From positions 466,250-530,249 of the forward strand of contig NZ_SGWW01000002.1 of the NCBI RefSeq assembly GCF_004216575.1: a stretch of DNA of 64,000 nt, written 5' to 3'. Positions within the stretch are counted from its first letter, which is position 1. The number at the start of each line of letters is the position of its first letter. This document shows positions 38,139 through 46,037 of this stretch, piece after piece. The notes under the pieces are model-generated. The model was not told the origin of the DNA, made no database searches, and saw nothing but the letters and a program-made list of their open reading frames with translations. The DNA comes from Microcella putealis. GTDB lineage: Bacteria; Actinomycetota; Actinomycetes; Actinomycetales; Microbacteriaceae. The translations under genes and the position numbers were made by a program.

Positions 38139-38215
38139 CAGCGCTCCGCGCAGCGCAGACCCCGAAAGTCTCAGGCTGATTTGGGGGGCGATTGGGCGCC
38201 ATGTGCTCTCTCACC

Positions 38216-39454
38216 ATGACCAGTAGTGCACTTGACCAGCTCGCCGATCTGTGCCGTGAGCTGCACGCGAATCCCGAGCTGAGTTTCGCCGAAACGCGCA
38301 CGGCCGGCATCGTCGCCGACCGTCTGCGCCAGCTCGGCTTCACCGTCACTGAGGGCGTCGGGCGCACGGGTGTTGTGGGCGTGCTCGAGCGCGGTGACGG
38401 GCCGACCGTGCTGATGTGCGCCGACATGGATGCCCTCCCCGTGCGCGAGGAGACAGGGCTGCCCTACGCCAGCACAGCGACCGACGTCGACGCCGAGGGG
38501 CACGAGGTGCCGGTCATGCACGCGTGCGGTCACGACATGCACGTCACCGCACTGATCGGCGCGCTCGGGGCACTCGTCGCCGATGCGAGCTGGAACGGGC
38601 GCATTCTCGCGGTGTTCCAGCCGGCGGAGGAGAAGGGCGCCGGCGCCCGCGCCATGGTCGACGACGGGCTCTTCGACCGCTTCGGCCGACCCGACGTCGT
38701 GATCGGCCAGCACGTTGCTCCGCTTCCGGCTGGCGCCATCGGGATGCGCGTGGGGCCCGCGTTCGCCGCCTCCGACGCGCTTCGGGTCACCCTCTACGGG
38801 CGCGGCGGCCACGGCTCGCGGCCCGACGCGACGGTCGACCCGGTCGTGCTCGCCGCCTCGGTGATTCTGCGCCTGCAGACGATCGTGTCGCGCGAGATTC
38901 CGGCCACCGAAACCGCGGTCGTGACGGTCGGCTCGGTGCAGGCGGGCTCGGCGCCGAACATCATCCCTGACTCGGCCGAGCTGAAGCTCTCGATTCGCAC
39001 GTTCGACTTGACGGTGCGCGAGACCGTGCTCGCCGCGGTCGAGCGCATTGTGCGCGGGGAGGCGCAGGCGGCCGGGGCCGACCGCGAGCCCGTCATCGAG
39101 ACCCTGCACTCGTTTCCGGCGGTCATCAACGATGAGGCCGCGGTGGGCCGCGCCCGTGAGGCGTTTTCCGCCGCCCTTCAGGGGGTCATGGTGGTCGACC
39201 CGGGCGTCGTGACCGGCAGCGAAGACGTCGGAATCCTGGCCCGCGAGTCGGGGGCGCCGTGCGTGTTTTGGCTTCTGGGAGGTGCCGACCCGGCGCACTT
39301 CGCGGGCCTCGGCTCGGTCGCCGAGATCACGCAGAAGGTCGCCGAGCTGCCGTCGAATCACTCGCCGCAGTCTGCGCCCGTGATCATGCCAACCCTCGGC
39401 ATCGGCGTGCGCGCACTTGCGGCCGCCGCGCGCGATTGGCTCGCCTCGGCCTAG
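38216..39454 (+). CDS. M20-family amidohydrolase
   Basis: A 412-residue metallopeptidase-fold enzyme. Metal-binding motifs: MCADMDALPV (Asp), VMHACGHDMHV (Cys-x-His and His), QPAEEKGAGA (Glu-Glu). The dimerisation domain starts near residue 185 (VTLYGRGGHGSRPDATVDPV) with the conserved HGS. This is the hippurate/aminoacyl hydrolase type, which removes acyl groups from N-acyl amino acids. Start at ATG 38216 (MTSSALDQLADL); upstream ATGs at 38192 and 38201 are in frame too. Substrate unknown. Confidence 0.92.
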   Translation: MTSSALDQLADLCRELHANPELSFAETRTAGIVADRLRQLGFTVTEGVGRTGVVGVLERGDGPTVLMCADMDALPVREETGLPYASTATDVDAEGHEVPVMHACGHDMHVTALIGALGALVADASWNGRILAVFQPAEEKGAGARAMVDDGLFDRFGRPDVVIGQHVAPLPAGAIGMRVGPAFAASDALRVTLYGRGGHGSRPDATVDPVVLAASVILRLQTIVSREIPATETAVVTVGSVQAGSAPNIIPDSAELKLSIRTFDLTVRETVLAAVERIVRGEAQAAGADREPVIETLHSFPAVINDEAAVGRAREAFSAALQGVMVVDPGVVTGSEDVGILARESGAPCVFWLLGGADPAHFAGLGSVAEITQKVAELPSNHSPQSAPVIMPTLGIGVRALAAAARDWLASA

Positions 39455-39481
39455 CGCTCGAGGTGCCCGTGCCCGGGCCGC

Positions 39482-39952
39482 CTATGCGAACAGTGCCCGA
39501 TACTCCCCGTAACCTTCGGCCTCAAGCTCGGCAACCGGGATAAACCGCAGCGACGCCGAGTTCATGCAGTAGCGCAGGCCCCCGCGGTCGCGCGGACCGT
39601 CGTCGAACACGTGCCCGAGGTGGCTGTCGGCGCCCGACGAGCGCACCTCGACGCGCTTCATCCAGAGGGTTCGGTCGGTGCGGGTCGTGACCGCGTCCTC
39701 CTGGATCGGCTTCACAAAGCTCGGCCACCCTGTGCCCGAGTCGAACTTGTCGCGCGACGAGAACAACGGCTGCCCCGACACCACGTCGACGTAGAGACCC
39801 TCGGCCTTGTTGTCGTTGTACTCGTTGCGGAACGGCGGCTCGGTGCCGTCGTTCTGGGTCACCTTCCGCTGCAGTGGCGTGAGTTTCGCCAACTGCTCGC
39901 GCGTTGCCCGGTACTGGGCCGGGTCGTGGCGGGGAACGCTGGGCTCGGTCAT
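39482..39952 (-). CDS. msrB: Peptide-methionine (R)-S-oxide reductase
   Basis: A 156-residue MsrB that repairs methionine-R-sulfoxide. Conserved sequence: [35 protein letters not shown]-type pattern replaced by [10 protein letters not shown] with the catalytic Cys, and GHVFDDGP. The two CxxC pairs that bind zinc in many MsrB proteins are absent, so it is the zinc-free form. Start ATG 39952; the longer frame is antisense to another promoter region. Monocistronic. Confidence 0.95.
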   Translation of the reverse strand: MTEPSVPRHDPAQYRATREQLAKLTPLQRKVTQNDGTEPPFRNEYNDNKAEGLYVDVVSGQPLFSSRDKFDSGTGWPSFVKPIQEDAVTTRTDRTLWMKRVEVRSSGADSHLGHVFDDGPRDRGGLRYCMNSASLRFIPVAELEAEGYGEYRALFA

Positions 39953-40120
39953 GCGTGAACCGTATGTGCCGGAGGTGAGATGCGGCCGCAAGGAGGACGA
40001 GCATCCGCTCGACATGGGTGCGCCCGCCGCCACGCACGAAACGGATGCTCGCGCACCGTCACGGATGCATGTATCGTTTGTCGATAGATTCCGTTCGTTA
40101 TTCGATTAGGGGAGGCCGTC

Positions 40121-40639
40121 GTGGGTCGCATCGCCGTCGTCGTGTTGAAAGTGGTGATCGCGATCGCGATTGCCGGGTCGCTCGTGGTGCAGATCGGCGC
40201 GCTTGCCATGGCGAGCTTTTCGATCGATGACTCCTCGGGTTCGCGGGTCGCGTGGGTGTACAGCATGCTCGGCATCTACGTTGCCCTCGGCGTGCTCTGT
40301 CTGCAGGTGATTGCCGTCTGTATCTGGAGACTGCTTACGCGGGTGAGGGCGGGCACCGTCTTCTCGCGGCGATCGTTTCGCGAGGTCGACGTCGTCATCG
40401 GAGCGATCTCTCTTGCCGCCGTGTTGACCGTCGGAGTCGCCGTCGGCTTCGCGATCGCGAACCGCACGACGAGGGGTGACGTGGTCGCGCCGGGTCAGGT
40501 GGGTCTCTTGCTCGGCTTCGCGCTCGTCGCCGGGGGAGTCGCCCTCGTGGTCTACATCATGCGGCTGCTGCTCGTGCAGGCCATCGAACTCGACACGAGC
40601 GCCCGCGCGCTGCGCGCCGAGCTCGACGAGGTGATCTGA
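40121..40639 (+). CDS. DUF2975 membrane protein
   Basis: A protein of 172 residues with four hydrophobic helices and a cytoplasmic loop (WRLLTRVRAGTVFSRRSFRE), typical of DUF2975. The GTG start has GGGGAGG upstream. It overlaps the small XRE gene that follows by 1 bp (TGATG). This pairing of DUF2975 with a YozG-like HTH protein is widespread; the membrane protein may hold or sense signals for the regulator. Function unknown. Confidence 0.85.
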   Translation: MGRIAVVVLKVVIAIAIAGSLVVQIGALAMASFSIDDSSGSRVAWVYSMLGIYVALGVLCLQVIAVCIWRLLTRVRAGTVFSRRSFREVDVVIGAISLAAVLTVGVAVGFAIANRTTRGDVVAPGQVGLLLGFALVAGGVALVVYIMRLLLVQAIELDTSARALRAELDEVI

Positions 40640-40869
40640 TGCCGATCATCGTCGACATTGACGTCATGCTCGCGAAGCGCAAGATGCCGGTCGGCGTGCT
40701 GGCCGAACGCATCGGCATCACCCCCGCGAACCTCGCCGTGCTGAAGAACGGGAGGGCAAAGGCCGTGCGCTTCACCACCCTCGAGGCGATCTGCGAGGTG
40801 CTCGACTGCCAGCCGGGCGACCTCCTGCGTTTCGAGCCAGGTGACGAGGCGGCGGGGCCCGCACGATAG
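40639..40869 (+). CDS. XRE-type HTH regulator (YozG-like)
   Basis: A 76-residue protein that is one HTH domain: VMLAKRKMPVGVLAERIGIT, then PANLAVLKNGRAKAVRF and the ICEVLDCQPGDLLRF tail typical of YozG/Cro-like regulators. It follows the DUF2975 membrane gene with a 1-bp overlap and should repress their common promoter. A short TATCG...CGATA repeat (40072-40086) upstream of the operon may be its site. Confidence 0.9.
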   Translation: MPIIVDIDVMLAKRKMPVGVLAERIGITPANLAVLKNGRAKAVRFTTLEAICEVLDCQPGDLLRFEPGDEAAGPAR

Positions 40870-40876
40870 CTGAGTG

Positions 40877-41326
40877 TCAGCGCGTCGCGATCTGCTCAAT
40901 CACGTCGACGAAGCCGGCCCAGCCGGCCGCGGCCTGCTCATACTGCTCGGGGCTCAGGCCGCCGCCCGACTGCGCGAGCGTGAGGGCGCATCCGCCGCCG
41001 TCGCTCGCCGTGAGGGTGAAGACGACATCGTCGCGCTGCGGGTTCGTCGCGTCGTCGGTGATGGTGAAGGCGAGCTCGCGCGGCTGATCGACCCGCACGA
41101 ACTCGCCCTCCCACTCGATGGTGGCGCCGTCGGGCAGCACCATCTGAGCGCTCCATTCGGAACCCTCGCGAGCATCCCATCGCAGCGTCGACAGCGGAAC
41201 GGCCACTTGCTCGGTACCGAACCAGCTCGCGAACGATTCGGTGTCGATGAGCGCGTGCCAGACGCGCTCGGGCGATGCCGCGATCGTGCGGGTGGTCGTG
41301 AAACCGTCGGCGGGATGCTCGCTCAT
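40877..41326 (-). CDS. SRPBCC/AHSA1-family protein
   Basis: A protein of 149 residues with the START-like fold: TTTRTIAASPERVWHALIDT, FASWFGTE, and GWAGFVDVIEQIA at the C-terminal helix. This fold binds hydrophobic ligands or assists Hsp90 in eukaryotes; in bacteria the role is mostly unknown. Convergent with the DUF2975 operon, only 7 bp apart. No partner ArsR gene here, unlike the second SRPBCC protein at 45518. Confidence 0.88.
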   Translation of the reverse strand: MSEHPADGFTTTRTIAASPERVWHALIDTESFASWFGTEQVAVPLSTLRWDAREGSEWSAQMVLPDGATIEWEGEFVRVDQPRELAFTITDDATNPQRDDVVFTLTASDGGGCALTLAQSGGGLSPEQYEQAAAGWAGFVDVIEQIATR

Positions 41327-41371
41327 GCGGGCGAGGCTACTCGCCTCATCGCCGCCCCGCGAGGGGTGTGC

Positions 41372-42358
41372 TCAGCCGAGCCCGCGCGGCGGCTCGGCGT
41401 CGTCGTGCGCACCATCGATGGGACGCCGCGACAGCCCGACCGCACCCGACCCCGACGCCTTGCTGGTTGCCGCAGCAACCGCGACGGATTCTTCTGCGGG
41501 CGAGAAGCGCGAGCGCAGGCGTACCGGCTCGCTGGCGGCCGCCTCACGGTCGGCGCGGGCCTTCTCGCGGGCCTTGCGGCGGCCAGCGGCAATGAGGTTG
41601 AGCGACTCGACGAGCACGGCGAACGCCATCGGCCCGTAGATGAGTGCATTGTCGATCTTGATGCCGAAGCCCTCGGCGATGAGGAAGACGCCGATGAGTA
41701 GTAGGAACGACAGGGCCAGCATCTTCACGGTGGGGTGGCGGTTCACGAAGGTGAAGATGAAGCGGGCCGCGAACAGCATAATCGCGAAGGCGCCGACGAC
41801 CGCGGTGATGATGACGATCATGTTCGTCGTCATGCCGACGGCGGTGACGACCGAGTCGATCGAGAACACGAGGTCGAGCAGCAGAATTTGCCCGATGACG
41901 GCTCCGAAGGTGACGGTGGCGAGCTTCACCTCGTGCGACTCTTCGGCGCCCTCGAGCTTCAGGTGAATCTCGTGCACCGCCTTGTAGACGAGGAAGAGGC
42001 CTCCGGCGATCAGGATGAAGTCTTTGACGCTGAAGCCGTTGCCGAACAGGGTGACGACGTCGGCGGTCAGCGTGACGATCCAGCCGGCGAGGAAGACGAG
42101 TCCGACGCGCATCACCATTGCGAGTGTCAGCCCGAGGTTGCGGGCCTTCGCCTGCTGCTCGACCGGCAATTTGCTCGCGAGGATCGAGATGAAGATCACG
42201 TTGTCGACACCGAGAACGATCTCGAGCACGAACAGCGTGAGGAAGACGGCGATGAGGTCGCGCGTGATGACGAGGCTGAAGTCTACGGCGCAACTGTAGG
42301 GCCTTGGGCCGTCGCGTGCGACGGGTCGGGGAGGCGGTGAGATGACTCTGGGCGTCAT
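41372..42358 (-). CDS. TerC-family membrane protein
   Basis: A 328-residue protein with about seven membrane helices and the TerC hallmark FVLEIVLGVDNVIFISILA, including the Asp implicated in metal handling, plus DLVFSIDSVVTAVGM in the second half. TerC proteins export Mn2+ or load it onto secreted proteins. The N-terminal 25 residues before DFSLVITRDL are not family-like, but no closer start codon exists in frame, so ATG 42358 is used. The C-terminal tail is charged. Upstream GCCTGG (42359-42364) pairs with CCAGGC (42431-42436), a possible leader structure. Confidence 0.88.
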   Translation of the reverse strand: MTPRVISPPPRPVARDGPRPYSCAVDFSLVITRDLIAVFLTLFVLEIVLGVDNVIFISILASKLPVEQQAKARNLGLTLAMVMRVGLVFLAGWIVTLTADVVTLFGNGFSVKDFILIAGGLFLVYKAVHEIHLKLEGAEESHEVKLATVTFGAVIGQILLLDLVFSIDSVVTAVGMTTNMIVIITAVVGAFAIMLFAARFIFTFVNRHPTVKMLALSFLLLIGVFLIAEGFGIKIDNALIYGPMAFAVLVESLNLIAAGRRKAREKARADREAAASEPVRLRSRFSPAEESVAVAAATSKASGSGAVGLSRRPIDGAHDDAEPPRGLG

Positions 42359-42524
42359 GCCTGGCGGGGGTGCTGGGTGCCATCCGAGGCGTCATTGCCG
42401 TGACACTTGCCGCTACTGCCGCGCGGCTCCCCAGGCTGGTGCGGCCCAACAGAAGGTCTCTGTCGCTCGTGCCCGATATTCTCTCGTCACTTAGAAGACG
42501 CAGCGCGGAGTACGGGGGATTGGG

Positions 42525-43517
42525 ATGGCTGAACCGATCGAGAATGATGAGGTTCGGGCGGGGCTCGGCAAAGCCGCAGATGAAGTGGGAAGGCTTGCGC
42601 GCAGCACTTCCGCACAAGTCGCCGAGCAGGCCGGCGAACTGAGGGACGCAGCTGGGAACATCCTCCAGAAGCTCACCACCAAGAAGCTGGACCCTTACGA
42701 AGAAGCAATCGCCGAATACAACGGCGCGTTCACAGCAATGAACGACAGCGGACTTTCGCTGCTTCGGCAACGTGAGCGCTCGACGGACCTGATCGACCTG
42801 GTCGAGTTTTTGGTGAACAGCATCGCGAACACACCGAAGTCGTTCGAGAAGGACTTCGAGGACATCAACTTCCACAAAGCGCAGTTTGTTGAGGTCATCG
42901 AGTTCGCTCGGAAGGATCTTGAGGCCGCTCGAGCGTCCGCGATCGGGGCGGGAACGGGCTTCGCGGCGGGCGCTGCTGTGGCGAGCATGGCGCCGACGGC
43001 GGCCATGTGGGCCGCTACGACCTTTGGTGTCGCTTCGACCGGAACTGCGATCTCCACGCTTTCAGGGGCTGCCGCGACCAATGCGGCGCTAGCGTGGCTC
43101 GGTGGCGGAGCACTCACAGTCGGTGGCGGCGGCACTGCAGCTGGAAGCGCGCTGCTCGCACTCGCGGGCCCCATCGGATGGACTGTGGCAGGGGCCACCC
43201 TGCTCGTGTCGGTCGTGCTATTCACGAAGAAGAAGGTTGAGAACCGCGACGCGAAACAGGAATCGCTCGTTGGCGTGAAGCAGAACACCGCGCTCGTCCG
43301 AGGAATCGACGCCCAGATCGACGACCTGCTGCGTCGCACCTCTTCGCTCCGCGAGCTACTCCTGAACCGCTATCGCGACGCGATAACGCTTGCCGGCGCT
43401 GACTTCCTTGCGCTGTCCGCAGCGGAGCAGTCGAGGCTAGCCACGCTGGTCAACAATGCGAAGGCCGCCGCGGTGCTCCTTCGTCGAACTGTAAATCAGC
43501 AGGCCGACGATGAGTGA
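42525..43517 (+). CDS. Hypothetical glycine-zipper membrane protein, gene A of pair
   Basis: A 330-residue protein of unknown family. Residues 1-55 form an amphipathic helix; 56-138 are soluble and helical. Residues 139-234 are a long Gly/Ala/Thr-rich hydrophobic block (FGVASTGTAISTLSGAAATN, then ALAWLGGGALTVGGGG and LAGPIGWTVAGATLLVSVVL), like the glycine-zipper insertion regions of pore-forming or membrane-bending proteins. The C-terminus is again helical (LLRRTSSLRELLLNRYR). GGGGGATTGGG precedes the ATG; the gene overlaps the next by 8 bp. It resembles membrane effectors of toxin or defence modules but no function is known to me. Confidence 0.75.
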   Translation: MAEPIENDEVRAGLGKAADEVGRLARSTSAQVAEQAGELRDAAGNILQKLTTKKLDPYEEAIAEYNGAFTAMNDSGLSLLRQRERSTDLIDLVEFLVNSIANTPKSFEKDFEDINFHKAQFVEVIEFARKDLEAARASAIGAGTGFAAGAAVASMAPTAAMWAATTFGVASTGTAISTLSGAAATNAALAWLGGGALTVGGGGTAAGSALLALAGPIGWTVAGATLLVSVVLFTKKKVENRDAKQESLVGVKQNTALVRGIDAQIDDLLRRTSSLRELLLNRYRDAITLAGADFLALSAAEQSRLATLVNNAKAAAVLLRRTVNQQADDE

Positions 43518-44970
43518 TTCGCCGAGCCTCGCGAAGACCAACCAAGAGCAAGCGCTCGCCGCATGGGTCAATTACCTGAACCAACTCCGCCTCGACAATC
43601 TGCTGAGCACCTTTCGTCAGCAGGACGTGAATCTTGGAGATGCGCTTGCCAGTGTCGATGAGGCGATTAGAAAGATCGACCTCGAAGTCGTTACTTCCAA
43701 CCGCGGCGGCGTGAAGGGTATGCACGGCTTCATCGCCGAGGTTGCAGAAGTAGGCGTCGGCAACGCGCGCAGCCAAATTCTCGGAGAAGGCGCCGTGTAC
43801 CAGTGGGTAAACGACAACGGGCCCGTGGACCTCATGCGAGGCGGCGTCGCGATCCAGCAGAAGTTCGTCGCGGCGGGCGGACGCTTCGGTTTGGGCGCTA
43901 TTTCGGAGCACCTCGAGAAATACCCGGGCTTCGTGATGAGTGGTGGGAAGTACCAGATCCCCAGCGACCACTTTGATGCGATCCGAAAGCTCCACGACAT
44001 GCCGCGGGAGGAAGCCGGCAGCCTGCTCACACGTAGCGGGGACGGTCCCTCCTTTCGTGATTGGGAGCGGGTGCAAGCATTCTTCGACAAAGGCTCGGTC
44101 GGCATCGAGTCACTCGAGCCCTCCACACTCGATTACCACGAGGCGCAGCGAGGCGTACACGAGTCCACTTTGGGGGCTGAGAAGGATGCTCTCCGCGCCA
44201 CCGACAAGACCCTGCGCGACGATGCCTACCATGCGAGCCGACCGAATCTCAAAGAAGGAGCGAAAGCAACATTCGTAGCCGCTGCCGTCGAGGGCACGAC
44301 TGCCTTCGTCATCGCGGTGGTCGAGAAGCGTCGAGAGGGCAAAAAGCTCAAGGACTTTACGATCGATGATTGGACGGAGATCGCCGGCAGCACGGGGCTT
44401 GGCGCCGTCAGCGGTACGGTTCGCGGTCTGAGCATCTACTCGCTCACGAACTTCACGGCGACGTCTGCGGCCGTCGCCAGTTCGATTGTCACCGCCGCCT
44501 TTGGTATCGCTGAGCAGGCAAACAAGCTACGACGCAGGGAGATCGACGAGCTCGAGTTCATCGAGGCGGCCGAACTCGTCTCCCTGGAAGCTGCGGTCAG
44601 CGGCTTATCATCCTTCGTCGGCCAAGCAGTCATCCCGGTCCCTGTTCTCGGTGCTGTGATTGGCAACACCGTCGGCATGGTCATGTACAGCGGAGTCTCG
44701 TCATCGCTATCCCGTCGAGAAGCGGAACTCATTTCCCGCTACCTCGAAGAGCAACAGATGCTCGATGAGCATCTTGCGGCTGATTATCAGGAGCTGGTCA
44801 ACCGGCTCGATGCGAGCATGGCGGACTACCTCGCGGTTCTCGAGCGAGCGTTCTTTCCCGATGTGGAGGTCGCGCTTCTCGGATCGGTCGACCTAGCGCT
44901 CACACTCGGCGTAGTGCCAGATGACGTTCTCGATTCAGAACTGAAGACCTTCAGGTACTTCGTCGACTAG
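43510..44970 (+). CDS. Hypothetical membrane protein, gene B of pair
   Basis: A 486-residue protein of unknown family. The N-terminal 245 residues are soluble: GGVKGMHGFIAEVAEVGVGN, GAVYQWVNDNGPVDLMRGG and YPGFVMSGGKYQIPSDHF look like a conserved, perhaps enzymatic or recognition, domain. Two hydrophobic regions follow (about 293-333 and 360-398), also Gly/Ala/Ser-rich, separated by a charged helix (KLRRREIDELEF), then a helical tail. The start lies 8 bp inside gene A, so the pair is translationally coupled. A role as partner of the glycine-zipper protein, for example a sensor or control subunit, is inferred from coupling only. Confidence 0.75.
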   Translation: MSDSPSLAKTNQEQALAAWVNYLNQLRLDNLLSTFRQQDVNLGDALASVDEAIRKIDLEVVTSNRGGVKGMHGFIAEVAEVGVGNARSQILGEGAVYQWVNDNGPVDLMRGGVAIQQKFVAAGGRFGLGAISEHLEKYPGFVMSGGKYQIPSDHFDAIRKLHDMPREEAGSLLTRSGDGPSFRDWERVQAFFDKGSVGIESLEPSTLDYHEAQRGVHESTLGAEKDALRATDKTLRDDAYHASRPNLKEGAKATFVAAAVEGTTAFVIAVVEKRREGKKLKDFTIDDWTEIAGSTGLGAVSGTVRGLSIYSLTNFTATSAAVASSIVTAAFGIAEQANKLRRREIDELEFIEAAELVSLEAAVSGLSSFVGQAVIPVPVLGAVIGNTVGMVMYSGVSSSLSRREAELISRYLEEQQMLDEHLAADYQELVNRLDASMADYLAVLERAFFPDVEVALLGSVDLALTLGVVPDDVLDSELKTFRYFVD

Positions 44971-45157
44971 ATCGCTCCGGGTGAGCCAGCGCTTTTCCAT
45001 CTCAACCGTCATCAGCACGCCCATCGCCGTCAGTTCTCAGCAGCCGGCACTGCACGTTTAGGTGACCGTTTTAGTCGCGCGGCGGCGGCCGTGCTGGTGC
45101 TCGACATCGTCTCGAACTGGACGGGGCTTGACGCACGCTCGCAGCGGGTCTAACGTG

Positions 45158-45171
45158 CAACCAAATGGTTG
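45158..45171. promoter_or_regulatory. ArsR autoregulatory operator
   Basis: Perfect inverted repeat CAACCA-AA-TGGTTG that overlaps the first ATG of the ArsR gene. This CAACC...GGTTG pattern fits small ArsR-type repressors paired with SRPBCC genes. A possible -10 (TAACGT, 45151-45156) lies just upstream, suggesting a near-leaderless transcript. Confidence 0.6.
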
Positions 45172-45503
45172 TACAAATGGATGCTCTCACCGACGATGAG
45201 GTCGACGCGCTGTTTCGGGCACTCGCCGACCGCACGCGCCGCGACATCGTCGCGCGCGTCATCGACGCGGAACAGAGCGTGAGCGCCCTCGCGGAGCGAT
45301 ACGCGATGAGCTTCGCGGCGGTGCAGAAACACGTCTCGGTGCTGGAGCGCGCATCCCTCGTCGCGAAGCGCCGTCGGGGGCGCGAACAGATCGTCACGGC
45401 CGACCTTGCGGCCGTACGCCGGGCACGGGCCGTGCTCGACGTCTACGAACAGCTGTGGCGGCACCGCGCCGCCCAGATCGACGCCCTCCTCGCCGAGGGC
45501 TGA
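45165..45503 (+). CDS. ArsR-family HTH regulator
   Basis: A 112-residue protein with the winged helix of ArsR/SmtB regulators: LFRALADRTRRDIVARVID, SVSALAERYAMSFAAVQKHV and the wing KRRRGREQIV. No metal-binding cysteine or histidine cluster is seen. An alternative ATG sits at 45177 (MDALTDDE). It lies 14 bp upstream of an SRPBCC gene, a standard pair in actinobacteria, and a palindromic site overlaps its start, so it should repress itself and its partner. Confidence 0.92.
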   Translation: MVVQMDALTDDEVDALFRALADRTRRDIVARVIDAEQSVSALAERYAMSFAAVQKHVSVLERASLVAKRRRGREQIVTADLAAVRRARAVLDVYEQLWRHRAAQIDALLAEG

Positions 45504-45517
45504 GGAAAGGACCCGCC

Positions 45518-46009
45518 ATGACCGTTACCGATCACGCCATCGATCGCGAGGCGCTGACCCTCACCTTCGTCGCCGAGTTCGCGGCACCCGTTGAGCGCGT
45601 GTGGCAGGTGTGGGCCGACCCGCGCCAGCTCGAGCGGTGGTGGGGCCCGCCGGAGTGGCCGGCAACCTTCACGCGGCACGAGCTCACCCCCGGCGGCGAG
45701 ATGCGCTACGTCATGACCGGGCCCGACGGTGACACCTCGGCCGGCTGGTGGCGCATGACCCTCGTCGAGCCCCCGCATCGCCTCGCCTTCGATGACGGCT
45801 TCGCCGACGACTCGGGCGAGCCTGCCCACGGAATGCCCGTCACCCACGCGGAGGCGCGCCTCGACGACATCGGCGACGGCTCGACCCGCATGACGCTGAT
45901 CTCGACCTTCCCGAGCCTCGAGGCGCTCGACGAGCTTGCCGCCATGGGAATGGTCGAGGGTATGTCGTCGGCCCTCGAGCAGATCGACGCGCTGCTCGCC
46001 GACCGCTGA
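45518..46009 (+). CDS. SRPBCC/AHSA1-family protein, ArsR partner
   Basis: A 163-residue START-like protein: LTFVAEFAAPVERVWQVWAD, LERWWGPPEWPATF, GGEMRYVMTGPDG and the C-terminal helix EGMSSALEQIDALLA. GGAAAGG precedes the ATG. Co-transcribed with the ArsR regulator. Ligand unknown; such pairs often respond to small hydrophobic compounds. Confidence 0.92.
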   Translation: MTVTDHAIDREALTLTFVAEFAAPVERVWQVWADPRQLERWWGPPEWPATFTRHELTPGGEMRYVMTGPDGDTSAGWWRMTLVEPPHRLAFDDGFADDSGEPAHGMPVTHAEARLDDIGDGSTRMTLISTFPSLEALDELAAMGMVEGMSSALEQIDALLADR

Positions 46010-46037
46010 ACCACCTCGCGCGCGGCAGAATGGTCGT

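Noticed and set aside
41544..42875. Minus-strand open frame of 443 codons over terC
   Set aside because: Out-of-frame shadow of terC and the following gene; its Arg/His-rich sequence is not protein-like.
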